In this document: positions 1-5,117 of the stretch, piece by piece
Layout: the number at the start of each line of letters is the position of its first letter
Numbering within the stretch: the first letter of the stretch is position 1
NCBI GenBank assembly: GCA_002292165.1
Contig: DBBK01000151.1
Coordinates: 1-6,937, forward strand
From: Brevundimonas sp. UBA986
GTDB taxonomy: Bacteria > Pseudomonadota > Alphaproteobacteria > Caulobacterales > Caulobacteraceae
DNA: 6,937 bases
Direction: 5' to 3'
Notes under the pieces: model-generated
Told to the model about the DNA's origin: nothing
Seen by the model: the letters and a program-made list of their open reading frames with translations, nothing else
Databases searched by the model: none
Position numbers and translations under genes: made by a program

Positions 1-13
1 CGGACGGCAAACC

Positions 14-625
14 CTACTCGCCGCTCTCCGGAACCGGATAGGTCTCCGGCTTCAGGACCTTGGCCATGGCCAGCAGGTTCCGGGCGGCGTTGCGGCCGAC
101 GCGGTCGGAGTAGTCGTGGCCCTGATCGGTCTCGACATAGTCGGGGCCGGGTCCGGGGCCGAGGTGCCAATAGGTCCAGCTCTGCGCCGGGATGGTGAAG
201 CCCATGTCGATCAGGCCCTGGCTGATGGTCGCCACGATGTGGTGGGCGCCGTCCTCATTGCCGGTGATGACGATGCCCGCGACCTTGCCGAAGGCGACCG
301 GGCGGCCGCTGTCGTCGGTCTCGGCGAACCAGGCGTCCATGCGTTCGAGGGCGCGCAGGGCGACGCTGGACATCTGGCCCAGCCAGGTCGGGGTGGCGAA
401 GACCACGATGTCTGCGGCCTTCAGCTTCGCATCGACCGAGGGCCAGTCGTCGCCCTCGCCCATGTCGCTCTCGACGCCCGGTTTGACGTTCAGATCGACC
501 AGCCGGACCAGCTCGACCTCGGCCCCGCCCTTCTCCAGTTCGGCGATGACGACCTTGGCCAGGGCCTCGGTGCTGGAGGTCTCGGGCGAGGGCTTGAGAG
601 TGCAGTTGAGGACGACGGCTTTCAC
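14..625 (-). CDS. Flavodoxin-fold NAD(P)H-dependent FMN reductase-like protein
   Basis: A 203-residue protein of the flavodoxin-like / NADPH-dependent FMN reductase superfamily, probably a cytosolic flavoprotein moving electrons from NAD(P)H to a quinone, nitro compound or similar acceptor. The first strand (residues 2-7) leads into a Ser/Thr-rich loop (9-19, TLKPSPETSST) where the FMN phosphate should sit. ATPTWLGQ (77-84) matches the second FMN-contacting loop (PTYWG-type), and TGNEDGAHH (121-129) fits the third. There is no signal peptide or membrane segment. The start is GTG (complement of 623-625), backed by GGAGAAG with good spacing; the stop is at 14-16. It is transcribed away from the DUF899 gene and may share control with it. 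The family call is firm, but the substrate cannot be told from sequence. No terminator is visible in the 13 bases left of the stop. Confidence 0.9.
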   Translation of the reverse strand: MKAVVLNCTLKPSPETSSTEALAKVVIAELEKGGAEVELVRLVDLNVKPGVESDMGEGDDWPSVDAKLKAADIVVFATPTWLGQMSSVALRALERMDAWFAETDDSGRPVAFGKVAGIVITGNEDGAHHIVATISQGLIDMGFTIPAQSWTYWHLGPGPGPDYVETDQGHDYSDRVGRNAARNLLAMAKVLKPETYPVPESGE

Positions 626-705
626 GAGACTTCTCCGGACGTTGGATCACGGCAACCGGCCAGCCGCCGATCCGTTCCACCTCCCGTCAGCCACGGAGCC
701 GCCCG
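626..705. promoter_or_regulatory. Divergent intergenic region between FMN reductase-like and DUF899 genes
   Basis: This 80-base gap holds the start signals of two divergent genes. On the minus strand GGAGAAG (complement of 630-636) precedes the GTG start. On the plus strand GGAG (695-698) lies 7 bases before the ATG at 706. Both promoters must lie here or extend into the coding regions. No convincing -35/-10 pair or operator dyad could be picked out by eye, and the ATTTAAC-N6-GTT motif found before the arsR-type gene is absent. Confidence 0.5.
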
Positions 706-1404
706 ATGCCCGACCTCGCCCCCGCCGCCGAACTCGCCGCCCTCGCCCACCCGCCGTTTCCGGGCGAGAGCGACGCCTATCGAGAGGCCCGGCGGGCGCT
801 TCAGGCCGAAGAGATCGAGGCACGGCGACAGCTGACCCGCGTCGCCGAACTGCGTCAGGCCCTGCCGCCCGGACCGGTCATCGAGAAGGACTACCGGTTC
901 ATCGATGAGAACGGCGTGGAGGTCGGGCTGATCGACCTGTTCGGCGACCACGACACCCTCTTCAGCTATCTGTGGATGTACGGGCCCGAGCGCGAACGGC
1001 CCTGCCCGATGTGCACCAATCTGCTGGGGTCGGTGAACGGCAACGGCGAGGACATCAAACAGCGGGTGGCGCTCAAGATCCTCGGGCGCAGCCCGGTGGA
1101 GCGTCAGACGGCCTTCGCCGCCGAGCGCGGCTGGACCCATCTCGACTTCGTCCAGACGGTCGGCGACGACTACGCCCGCGACATGGCGCAGCTGATGGAC
1201 GGAAACCTCGATATGGCGGCCATCGTCGTCTACCGCCGCGACGGCGACAAGGTCCGGCTGTTCTGGGCCAGCGAGATGAACGCCGACATGGCCGACCCCG
1301 GTCAGGACCCGCGCGATCCGGTCGATCTCGGGACCCTGTGGAACGTGCTGGACCTGACGCCGGAGGGACGAGGGACCAACTGGTATCCAAAGCTCGCCTA
1401 CTGA
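706..1404 (+). CDS. DUF899 family thioredoxin-like protein
   Basis: A 232-residue protein recognised as DUF899 (a thioredoxin-like fold family of unknown function). Features supporting this are the long charged N-terminal helix region (about residues 20-50), the VIEKDYRF strand followed by a DLFGDHDTLFSYLWMYGP segment, a C-P-M-C motif at residues 100-103, and the C-terminal LFWASEMN...GRGTNWYPKL block. The CxxC placed after a WMYGP strand is where a redox-active pair would sit in a thioredoxin fold, so a thiol-redox role is plausible but unproven. The start ATG has GGAG 7 bases upstream. Length is usual for the family. It lies 82 bases before the ArsR-type gene on the same strand, but that gene has its own strong promoter, so the two are probably separate transcription units. 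Read-through cannot be excluded. Confidence 0.88.
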   Translation: MPDLAPAAELAALAHPPFPGESDAYREARRALQAEEIEARRQLTRVAELRQALPPGPVIEKDYRFIDENGVEVGLIDLFGDHDTLFSYLWMYGPERERPCPMCTNLLGSVNGNGEDIKQRVALKILGRSPVERQTAFAAERGWTHLDFVQTVGDDYARDMAQLMDGNLDMAAIVVYRRDGDKVRLFWASEMNADMADPGQDPRDPVDLGTLWNVLDLTPEGRGTNWYPKLAY

Positions 1405-1415
1405 CGTCGGACTCT

Positions 1416-1435
1416 ATTTAACCGAACGGTTGACA
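1416..1435. promoter_or_regulatory. Operator-like dyad 1 (overlaps -35)
   Basis: The sequence reads ATTTAAC-N6-GTTGACA. It contains a perfect inverted repeat AACCG-aa-CGGTT (1420-1431) and overlaps the -35 hexamer at 1430-1435. The same ATTTAAC-N6-GTT pattern recurs 38 bases downstream. ArsR-family repressors usually bind short inverted repeats overlapping their own promoter, so this is a likely autoregulatory operator. That assignment is inferred. Confidence 0.5.
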
Positions 1436-1458
1436 AGCTTTCCAGAGCTTCGTATTTA
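1430..1458 (+). promoter_or_regulatory. Sigma-70-type promoter of the ArsR-led operon
   Basis: TTGACA (1430-1435) and TATTTA (1453-1458) are separated by exactly 17 bases, close to the housekeeping sigma consensus and unusually AT-rich for this genome. Transcription would start near 1465, leaving a leader of about 20 bases before the ATG at 1487. The only ribosome-binding signal in that leader is weak (GAAG near 1477-1480). Both boxes are covered by repeat dyads, which is the expected layout for a repressed promoter. Confidence 0.65.
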
Positions 1459-1473
1459 ACTCTCAGGTTAGAT
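1454..1473. promoter_or_regulatory. Operator-like dyad 2 (overlaps -10 and start site)
   Basis: ATTTAAC-N6-GTTAGAT: the arms match as an inverted repeat at 6 of 7 positions, with a perfect TAAC-N6-GTTA core (1457-1470). It covers the -10 box and the expected transcription start. It is the second copy of the ATTTAAC-N6-GTT motif, centred 38 bases after the first. It is probably a second binding site for the ArsR-type protein encoded just downstream. Confidence 0.5.
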
Positions 1474-1486
1474 TTGAAGACGGACG

Positions 1487-1840
1487 ATGACGCCCACACC
1501 CGATCCTCTGGATGCGAAGTTCGCGGCCCTGGCCGACCCGACCCGTCGGGCCATCCTGGCGCGGCTGACCGAGGGTGAGGCCAGCGTCAACGAACTGGCG
1601 GAACCGTTCGACATGAGCCTGCCGGCGGTGTCGAAGCATCTGAAGGTGCTGGAGAAGGCCGGGCTGATCTCGCGCGGCCGCGAGGCCCAGTGGCGCCCCG
1701 CCCGGCTGGAGCCGATGGCGCTGAAGAGCGTCTTCGAATGGATCGAGCACTACCGCCGGTACTGGGACAAGTCCTTCGACCGCCTGGAAGACTATCTGCG
1801 CAACGTTCAGAAAGGAAAAGACGATGGCAAGCGAAACTGA
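1487..1840 (+). CDS. ArsR-type winged-helix transcriptional repressor (cysteine-free)
   Basis: A 117-residue ArsR/SmtB-type winged-helix DNA-binding protein and the first gene of the operon. FAALADPTRRAILARL (12-27) is the typical N-terminal helix pair. SLPAVSKHLKVLE (44-56) is the recognition helix, and residues 61-72 form the wing. The C-terminal helices (about 75-106) are rich in Trp, Tyr and Phe. The protein has no cysteine at all, so it cannot use the CxC or thiolate metal sites of ArsR, CadC or CmtR. It more likely senses a small organic ligand or is controlled indirectly. Its nearest relatives by pattern are the ArsR-like regulators usually found next to SRPBCC genes. It very probably represses its own promoter through the dyads at 1416-1435 and 1454-1473. 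Its last 17 bases overlap the next gene. Confidence 0.93.
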   Translation: MTPTPDPLDAKFAALADPTRRAILARLTEGEASVNELAEPFDMSLPAVSKHLKVLEKAGLISRGREAQWRPARLEPMALKSVFEWIEHYRRYWDKSFDRLEDYLRNVQKGKDDGKRN

Positions 1841-2342
1841 AGCCCAACACCCCAACGACAACCCGTGCGACACCTCGGGCGCCGCCCATGCCTTTGACCT
1901 GGTGCTGGAGCGCGTTCTGGACGCCCCGCCGGAGAAGGTCTTCAAGGCCTATACGGACGCCACGATCCTGGCCCAGTGGTTCTCGCCCAAGCCGTGGACG
2001 ATCACCGACGCCGTCGTCGAGCCGCGCGCCGGCGGGCGCTTCAACTTCACCATGCACGGGCCGAACGGCGAGGTCTTCCCGAACAGCGGCGTCTTCCTTG
2101 AGGTGGTGCCGAACCGGCGCCTGATCACCACCGACGCCTTCACCCCCGAGTGGAAGCCCGCCGGCCAACCCTTCATGACGGCGCGGATCGAGATGGAGCC
2201 GACGGCGGACGGCAAGACGAAGTACAAGGCCACGGCCAGCCACTGGAACGAAGCCACCATGAAGCAGCACGAGCAGATGGGCTTCCACGAAGGCTGGGGC
2301 CAGGTTGCAGACCAGCTGGCCGAACTCGTGAAGACCCTCTGA
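1824..2342 (+). CDS. SRPBCC / AHSA1 domain protein (first of two)
   Basis: A 172-residue protein of the START-like SRPBCC superfamily, AHSA1 (activator of Hsp90 ATPase homologue 1-like) branch. After a polar tail of about 22 residues, FDLVLERVLDAPPEKVFKAY (24-43) and the following AQWF (50-53) are the family's first strand and helices. EPRAGGRFNFTMHGPNGE forms the central hairpin. The GFHEGWGQVADQLAELV helix (153-169) closes the hydrophobic cavity. Such proteins bind lipids or other hydrophobic small molecules, and the ligand here is unknown. The ATG at 1824 sits inside the end of the repressor gene and has AAGGAA (1812-1817) before it, so the two are translationally coupled. A role as ligand carrier or enzyme partner in the operon's response is inferred. 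Confidence 0.9.
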   Translation: MASETEAQHPNDNPCDTSGAAHAFDLVLERVLDAPPEKVFKAYTDATILAQWFSPKPWTITDAVVEPRAGGRFNFTMHGPNGEVFPNSGVFLEVVPNRRLITTDAFTPEWKPAGQPFMTARIEMEPTADGKTKYKATASHWNEATMKQHEQMGFHEGWGQVADQLAELVKTL

Positions 2343-2352
2343 GGCCAGAGCC

Positions 2353-2832
2353 ATGAACGTCGCCGTCGCCGAAGCCCCCGCCAGACCGACCCTGAAGATG
2401 CGCCGAACCTTCGACGCGCCGCGTGAGCTGGTCTGGCGGGCCTGGTCGAACCCCGAGGTCCTCGTCCTGTGGATGGGACCGGTGGAATGGCCGGCGGTTT
2501 CGGCAACGTGCGACTTCCGCGTGGGCGGCGCCTGGCGCATCTGCCTGCGCTCGCCGAAGACGGGCGAGGACCTGTGGCAGGGCGGGATCTACACCGAGAT
2601 CGAGGCCCCGCGCCGCCTGGCCTTCACCTTCAAGTGGGACGAGAGCCACGAGGACGGCCCGCCGGTCGACACCCAGGTCACCGTCGACTTCGACGAGACC
2701 GCCGACGGCAAGACCGTCATGGACTTCACCCACGAGGGGCTGAAGTCCGAGCAGAGCCTGACCGGCCACAAACACGGCTGGACCTCGACCGTCGACCGTC
2801 TGGAGGCCTGGCTGGCCGCCAACCCCGACTGA
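2353..2832 (+). CDS. SRPBCC / AHSA1 domain protein (second of two)
   Basis: A 159-residue AHSA1-type SRPBCC protein. LKMRRTFDAPRELVWRAWSNPEVLVLWMGP (14-43) is the signature first strand plus two helices. The DFRVGGAWRICLRSPKTGE hairpin, the GGIYTEIEAPRRLAFTF strand pair and the final HGWTSTVDRLEAWLA helix (141-154) complete the fold. It follows the first SRPBCC gene by 10 bases, with GAGG just downstream of that gene's stop as ribosome-binding site. The two proteins share fold and motif order but differ markedly in the N-terminal tail and cavity-lining residues. They are therefore old paralogues or independently recruited, and probably bind different ligands or pair up. No catalytic residues can be assigned. 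Confidence 0.9.
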   Translation: MNVAVAEAPARPTLKMRRTFDAPRELVWRAWSNPEVLVLWMGPVEWPAVSATCDFRVGGAWRICLRSPKTGEDLWQGGIYTEIEAPRRLAFTFKWDESHEDGPPVDTQVTVDFDETADGKTVMDFTHEGLKSEQSLTGHKHGWTSTVDRLEAWLAANPD

Positions 2833-2855
2833 CATTGCCTACCGGAGACGCCGTG

Positions 2856-3275
2856 ATGAAGATCGTGACCAGCGTAAGCCTGCCCGGGACCTGCCGCGAG
2901 GCCTTCGACTTCTATGCGAAGGTTCTGGGCGGGGAGATCACCACCGCCATCCGCTACGGCGAAGCCTTCCCCGACGGGCCGCCCGAGGTCGCGGACAAGC
3001 TGATGTACTGCTGGCTGCAGGTCGGGGATCAGGCGATCCTGGGCTCGGACATGCATCCGGACCATGCGCCGGACATGCACAAGCCCAAGGACGGCTTTGA
3101 CATCACCCTGCATTTCGACACGGTCGAGGAGGCGCGGCGCGTCTTCGAGGGCCTGTCGCAAGGCGGCCAGGTCGAGATGCCCTTCGGCGTCAATGACTGC
3201 GCCCCCGGCTTCAGCGGCTTCACCGACCGGTTCGGGGTGCCGTGGATGACCAATGTCGTCGCGCCGACCGCCTGA
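2856..3275 (+). CDS. PhnB-like VOC family protein (first of two)
   Basis: A 139-residue vicinal-oxygen-chelate fold protein of the PhnB-like subgroup (often mislabelled 3-demethylubiquinone methyltransferase). It has the opening MKIVTSVSLPGTCREAFDFYAKVLGGEI (1-28), DGFDITLHFD in the middle, and the closing GFTDRFGVPWM block (near 121-131). The frame stays open far upstream, but ATG 2856 is preferred. GGAGACGCC at 2844-2852 is a good ribosome-binding site, and the start aligns with the next paralogue. An in-frame GTG directly precedes the ATG. Where PhnB-type proteins and the neighbouring paralogue carry E-T-F-W before the last block, this one has V-N-D-C (112-115), so its pocket is likely altered. 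The substrate is unknown; dioxygenase-, lyase- or resistance-like roles are all possible in this fold. Confidence 0.88.
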   Translation: MKIVTSVSLPGTCREAFDFYAKVLGGEITTAIRYGEAFPDGPPEVADKLMYCWLQVGDQAILGSDMHPDHAPDMHKPKDGFDITLHFDTVEEARRVFEGLSQGGQVEMPFGVNDCAPGFSGFTDRFGVPWMTNVVAPTA

Positions 3276-3293
3276 TCACCCCCAAAACATAAA

Positions 3294-3307
3294 GAGGAGA
3301 CGCCGTC
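3294..3307 (+). promoter_or_regulatory. Strong ribosome-binding site of the second VOC gene
   Basis: GAGGAG (3294-3299) lies 8 bases before the ATG at 3308, in a locally A-rich stretch (CCCCAAAACATAAAG) that stands out from the GC-rich surroundings. The 12 bases 3296-3307 match 2844-2855 before the first VOC gene at 11 positions. This suggests the leader was copied along with the gene. The site likely gives this cistron strong translation. Confidence 0.7.
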
Positions 3308-3748
3308 ATGAAACTGGTCACCAGCCTGAGCTTCTCGGGCCAATGCCGTCAGGCCTTTGAGTTCTATCAGTCGGTCCTGGGCGGAGAGATCCGCGCCTTC
3401 ACGTTCGGCGACGGCCCGCCCGATATGCCGATCGACGCCAAATACAAGGACTGGCTGATGCACGGCTGGCTCGAGATCGACGGCCAGGCCCTGATGGGCG
3501 CCGACATGCCGCCCGAGTTCGCCCCCAACATCGACAAGCCCAAGAACGGCTTCGACGTCACCTTCCACTCGGACGACGTGGCGGAATCCAAGCGGGTGTT
3601 CGAGGCCCTGTCCGAGGGCGGCAAGGTCGGCATGGCCTTCGGCGAGACCTTCTGGTCGCCGGGATACGGCTCCTTCACCGACAAGTTCGGCATCCCGTGG
3701 ATGATCAACACCAATCCGTCCGCGGACTGGAAGCCGGGCGCCGTCTGA
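3308..3748 (+). CDS. PhnB-like VOC family protein (second of two)
   Basis: A 146-residue PhnB-like VOC protein and tandem paralogue of the gene before it (about half the residues agree by eye). It opens with MKLVTSLSFSGQCRQAFEFYQSVLGGEI. NGFDVTFHSDDVAESKRVFEAL forms the second beta-alpha unit. GETFW (112-116) followed by GSFTDKFGIPWMIN is the hallmark C-terminal block, closely resembling E. coli PhnB. The usual N-terminal metal-ligand histidine of glyoxalase I is absent, as is typical of PhnB-like members, so glyoxalase I activity is not expected. The stop TGA at 3746-3748 shares its last base with the ATG of the next gene, giving tight translational coupling. The substrate is unknown. Confidence 0.9.
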   Translation: MKLVTSLSFSGQCRQAFEFYQSVLGGEIRAFTFGDGPPDMPIDAKYKDWLMHGWLEIDGQALMGADMPPEFAPNIDKPKNGFDVTFHSDDVAESKRVFEALSEGGKVGMAFGETFWSPGYGSFTDKFGIPWMINTNPSADWKPGAV

Positions 3749-4155
3749 TGTCGCTGAAAGCTTCCCCGATGGTGTGGACGGGGCGCGTGCTCAGCGCCCT
3801 GTTCGTCCTCTTCATGCTCGGCGCCTCTGTCCTGCCCAAGCTCACGGGCATGGCCGTCGCCGGGGACACGCTGGAGCAGGTCGGCTGGTCGCGGGCCTGG
3901 GTTCTTCCGATCGGCCTGATCGAGCTGACCTGCGTCCTGCTCTATGTTTATCCGCGGACCAGCGTCTTCGGCGCCGTGGTGATGATGGGGCTGCTGGGCG
4001 GGGCCATGGCCACCCAGGTCAGGGTCGATGCGCCCCTGTTCAGCCACCAGCTGTTCAGCCTCTACCTGGGCCTGATCATGTGGGCCGGGCTTTGGCTGCG
4101 CGATCCGGCCCTGCGCGCCCTGTTCCCCTTCCGTCGCGCCGCGACGGCGATCTGA
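3748..4155 (+). CDS. DoxX-like inner-membrane protein
   Basis: A 135-residue integral membrane protein with four predicted helices (about 12-30, 50-68, 72-89 and 101-117), fitting the DoxX-like family (DoxX_2 type). Supporting marks are the first helix ending in VLPKLTG, the P-I-G-L-I-E-L motif in helix 2 (54-60), and the short basic C-terminal tail. The start at 3748 overlaps the previous stop by one base. An in-frame ATG at 3697 lies inside the previous gene and would add 17 polar residues ahead of the first helix, so it is rejected. DoxX-like proteins are linked in some systems to thiol or oxidative stress and quinone-related electron transfer, but this subgroup has no settled function. 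It would anchor the operon's otherwise soluble products at the membrane, which is inferred. Confidence 0.87.
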   Translation: MSLKASPMVWTGRVLSALFVLFMLGASVLPKLTGMAVAGDTLEQVGWSRAWVLPIGLIELTCVLLYVYPRTSVFGAVVMMGLLGGAMATQVRVDAPLFSHQLFSLYLGLIMWAGLWLRDPALRALFPFRRAATAI

Positions 4156-4167
4156 GGAGATACCCCG

Positions 4168-4788
4168 ATGAGAAAACTGATCGGCGCCGCCTTCGTCAGC
4201 CTCGATGGCGTGATGCAGGCTCCCGGCGGGCCCGAGGAGGATCCGGCCGGCGGCTTCGCCTACGGCGGCTGGACCGCCCCCTTCTGGACCGAGGACGCCG
4301 ACCCCTTCATGGGCGTCTTCGGCAAGACCGAGACCGAGCCGTTCGACCTGCTGCTGGGCCGCAAGACCTATAACATCTTCGCCGGCTACTGGCCGGTGCA
4401 TCAGGAGCATCCGATCGGGCCGCTGTTCAATCGGGTGACCAAATATGTGGCCACCTCCTCTCCGGACAGTCTGGAGTGGATGAACTCCGTGGCGCTGACG
4501 GGCGACGTGCCCGCCCGGGTCGCGGAGCTGAAACAGGGCGACGGTCCGGACCTGTTGACCCAAGGTTCCAGCGTCCTGCTGCACGCCCTGCTGGCCCACG
4601 ACCTGGTCGACGAGCTGCGGCTGATGATCTTCCCCCTCGTGCTGGGCGGCGGCAAACGCTGGTTCGACGGCCTGTCCAAACCGGGCGGCTTCGCGCTGGA
4701 GAAGAGCGAGACGACGAGTTCGGGCGTCATCTCGACACTCTATCGCCGCTCGGGCGAGGTGAAGACGGGGACGGTCGGAGAAGGCTGA
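4168..4788 (+). CDS. RibD C-terminal / dihydrofolate reductase-fold family protein
   Basis: A 206-residue protein of the dihydrofolate reductase family (RibD_C type, YyaP/YwjB-like), presumably a cytosolic NADPH-dependent reductase of an unknown substrate. AFVSLDGVMQAPGG (8-20) is the opening strand and loop. LLLGRKTY (61-68) is the conserved nucleotide-contact helix start. TQGSSVLL (131-138) lies at the glycine-rich pyrophosphate-binding turn. DELRLMIFPLVLGGGKRWF (148-166) is the diagnostic closing strand and turn. The ATG follows GAGGAGA at ideal distance and lies 12 bases after the DoxX-like stop, making it the last cistron. It lacks the length and deaminase domain of RibD, so it is not a riboflavin-pathway enzyme. 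True folate reductase activity is also unlikely. Confidence 0.9.
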   Translation: MRKLIGAAFVSLDGVMQAPGGPEEDPAGGFAYGGWTAPFWTEDADPFMGVFGKTETEPFDLLLGRKTYNIFAGYWPVHQEHPIGPLFNRVTKYVATSSPDSLEWMNSVALTGDVPARVAELKQGDGPDLLTQGSSVLLHALLAHDLVDELRLMIFPLVLGGGKRWFDGLSKPGGFALEKSETTSSGVISTLYRRSGEVKTGTVGEG

Positions 4789-4799
4789 CCGCCCCCGTC
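4764..4799 (+). terminator. Putative intrinsic terminator of the seven-gene operon
   Basis: GACGGGG (4764-4770) pairs with CCCCGTC (4793-4799). After one A/C mismatch, CGGTC (4772-4776) pairs with GACCG (4787-4791), leaving a 10-base loop. This 12-bp near-perfect GC-rich stem spans the TGA stop at 4786-4788 and is followed by TTCT rather than a long T run. It separates two convergent genes, so it could act in both directions. The thin T tract keeps confidence moderate. Confidence 0.5.
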
Positions 4800-4814
4800 T
4801 TCTGCCCGCCGCTG

Positions 4815-5081
4815 TCAGGCCCGGCGGGCCACCCGCTCGACCGTCCCGATTTCGGAACGGTCTGGCCGGGGCTCATGCGAGCGGGCGGCCGCCGTTTCGA
4901 GCAGGACGGCCAGCCGCTCGTCCCCGTCCCAGCGGGCCATCTGGGCCAGCTCCATACACATGCCACCGATGTATTCACGCACCGGATAGTCCTCTGCGGT
5001 CTCCGCTGCCGGCGGCTCGGAGCGCGGTTTGCGGCGGGTCTGTTCGCTCGGATGTTCGCTCGGCCTGACGACGTGCGACAT
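4815..5081 (-). CDS. Small conserved-looking protein of unknown function (88 residues)
   Basis: I do not recognise a named family. The N-terminal third (1-31) is polar, Pro/Arg/Glu-rich and probably disordered. Residues 36-67 (EYIGGMCMELAQMARWDGDE, then RLAVLLETAAAR) form a likely helical hairpin of two amphipathic helices. The short charged C-terminal tail ends in RVARRA. There is no signal peptide or membrane helix. Helical patterns of this sort (ELAxMAR...LAxLLExA) are common in short alphaproteobacterial hypothetical proteins, which supports it being a real gene. So do its ATG start with AGGA 7 bases upstream and the well-sized gap to topA. It converges on the preceding operon and diverges from topA. 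Its function cannot be assigned. Confidence 0.7.
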   Translation of the reverse strand: MSHVVRPSEHPSEQTRRKPRSEPPAAETAEDYPVREYIGGMCMELAQMARWDGDERLAVLLETAAARSHEPRPDRSEIGTVERVARRA

Positions 5082-5099
5082 GGGTCGATCCTGTGAATC

Positions 5100-5111
5100 G
5101 CGGTTAACCGC
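5100..5111. repeat. Perfect 12-bp palindrome upstream of the 88-residue gene
   Basis: GCGGTTAACCGC is perfectly self-complementary. It begins 19 bases upstream of the small gene's start codon, so it would fall in that gene's leader or core promoter. This makes it a candidate binding site for a dimeric regulator. Nothing in the window identifies the protein. Confidence 0.55.
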
Positions 5112-5117
5112 CCCAGT

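Noticed and set aside
1587..2540. 317-residue open frame on the minus strand
   Set aside because: It is antisense to the ArsR-type and SRPBCC genes, has no recognisable domain, and lacks start signals. The sense genes are firmly identified.
2469..2855. Long in-frame N-terminal extension of the first VOC gene
   Set aside because: The extension overlaps the second SRPBCC gene and translates to Arg/Gly-rich low-complexity sequence. The VOC fold begins at ATG 2856, which has its own ribosome-binding site and aligns with the paralogue.
3367..4599. 410-residue open frame on the minus strand
   Set aside because: It lies antisense to three well-recognised genes (second VOC, DoxX-like, RibD-like). 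Its translation is low-complexity Gly/Arg/His/Gln-rich with no family motif, a usual by-product of GC-rich codon bias.
4818..4830. GGCCC-GGC-GGGCC hairpin at the end of the 88-residue gene as a terminator
   Set aside because: Arms are only 5 bp with a 3-base loop inside coding sequence and no T tract on either strand. It is likely chance in GC-rich DNA.
1410..5099. GANTC (CcrM) sites in both intergenic control regions (1410-1414 and 5095-5099) as a cell-cycle signal
   Set aside because: The same five-base pattern also occurs inside coding sequence (for example 3584-3588 and 6549-6553), so the placement is not clearly special.
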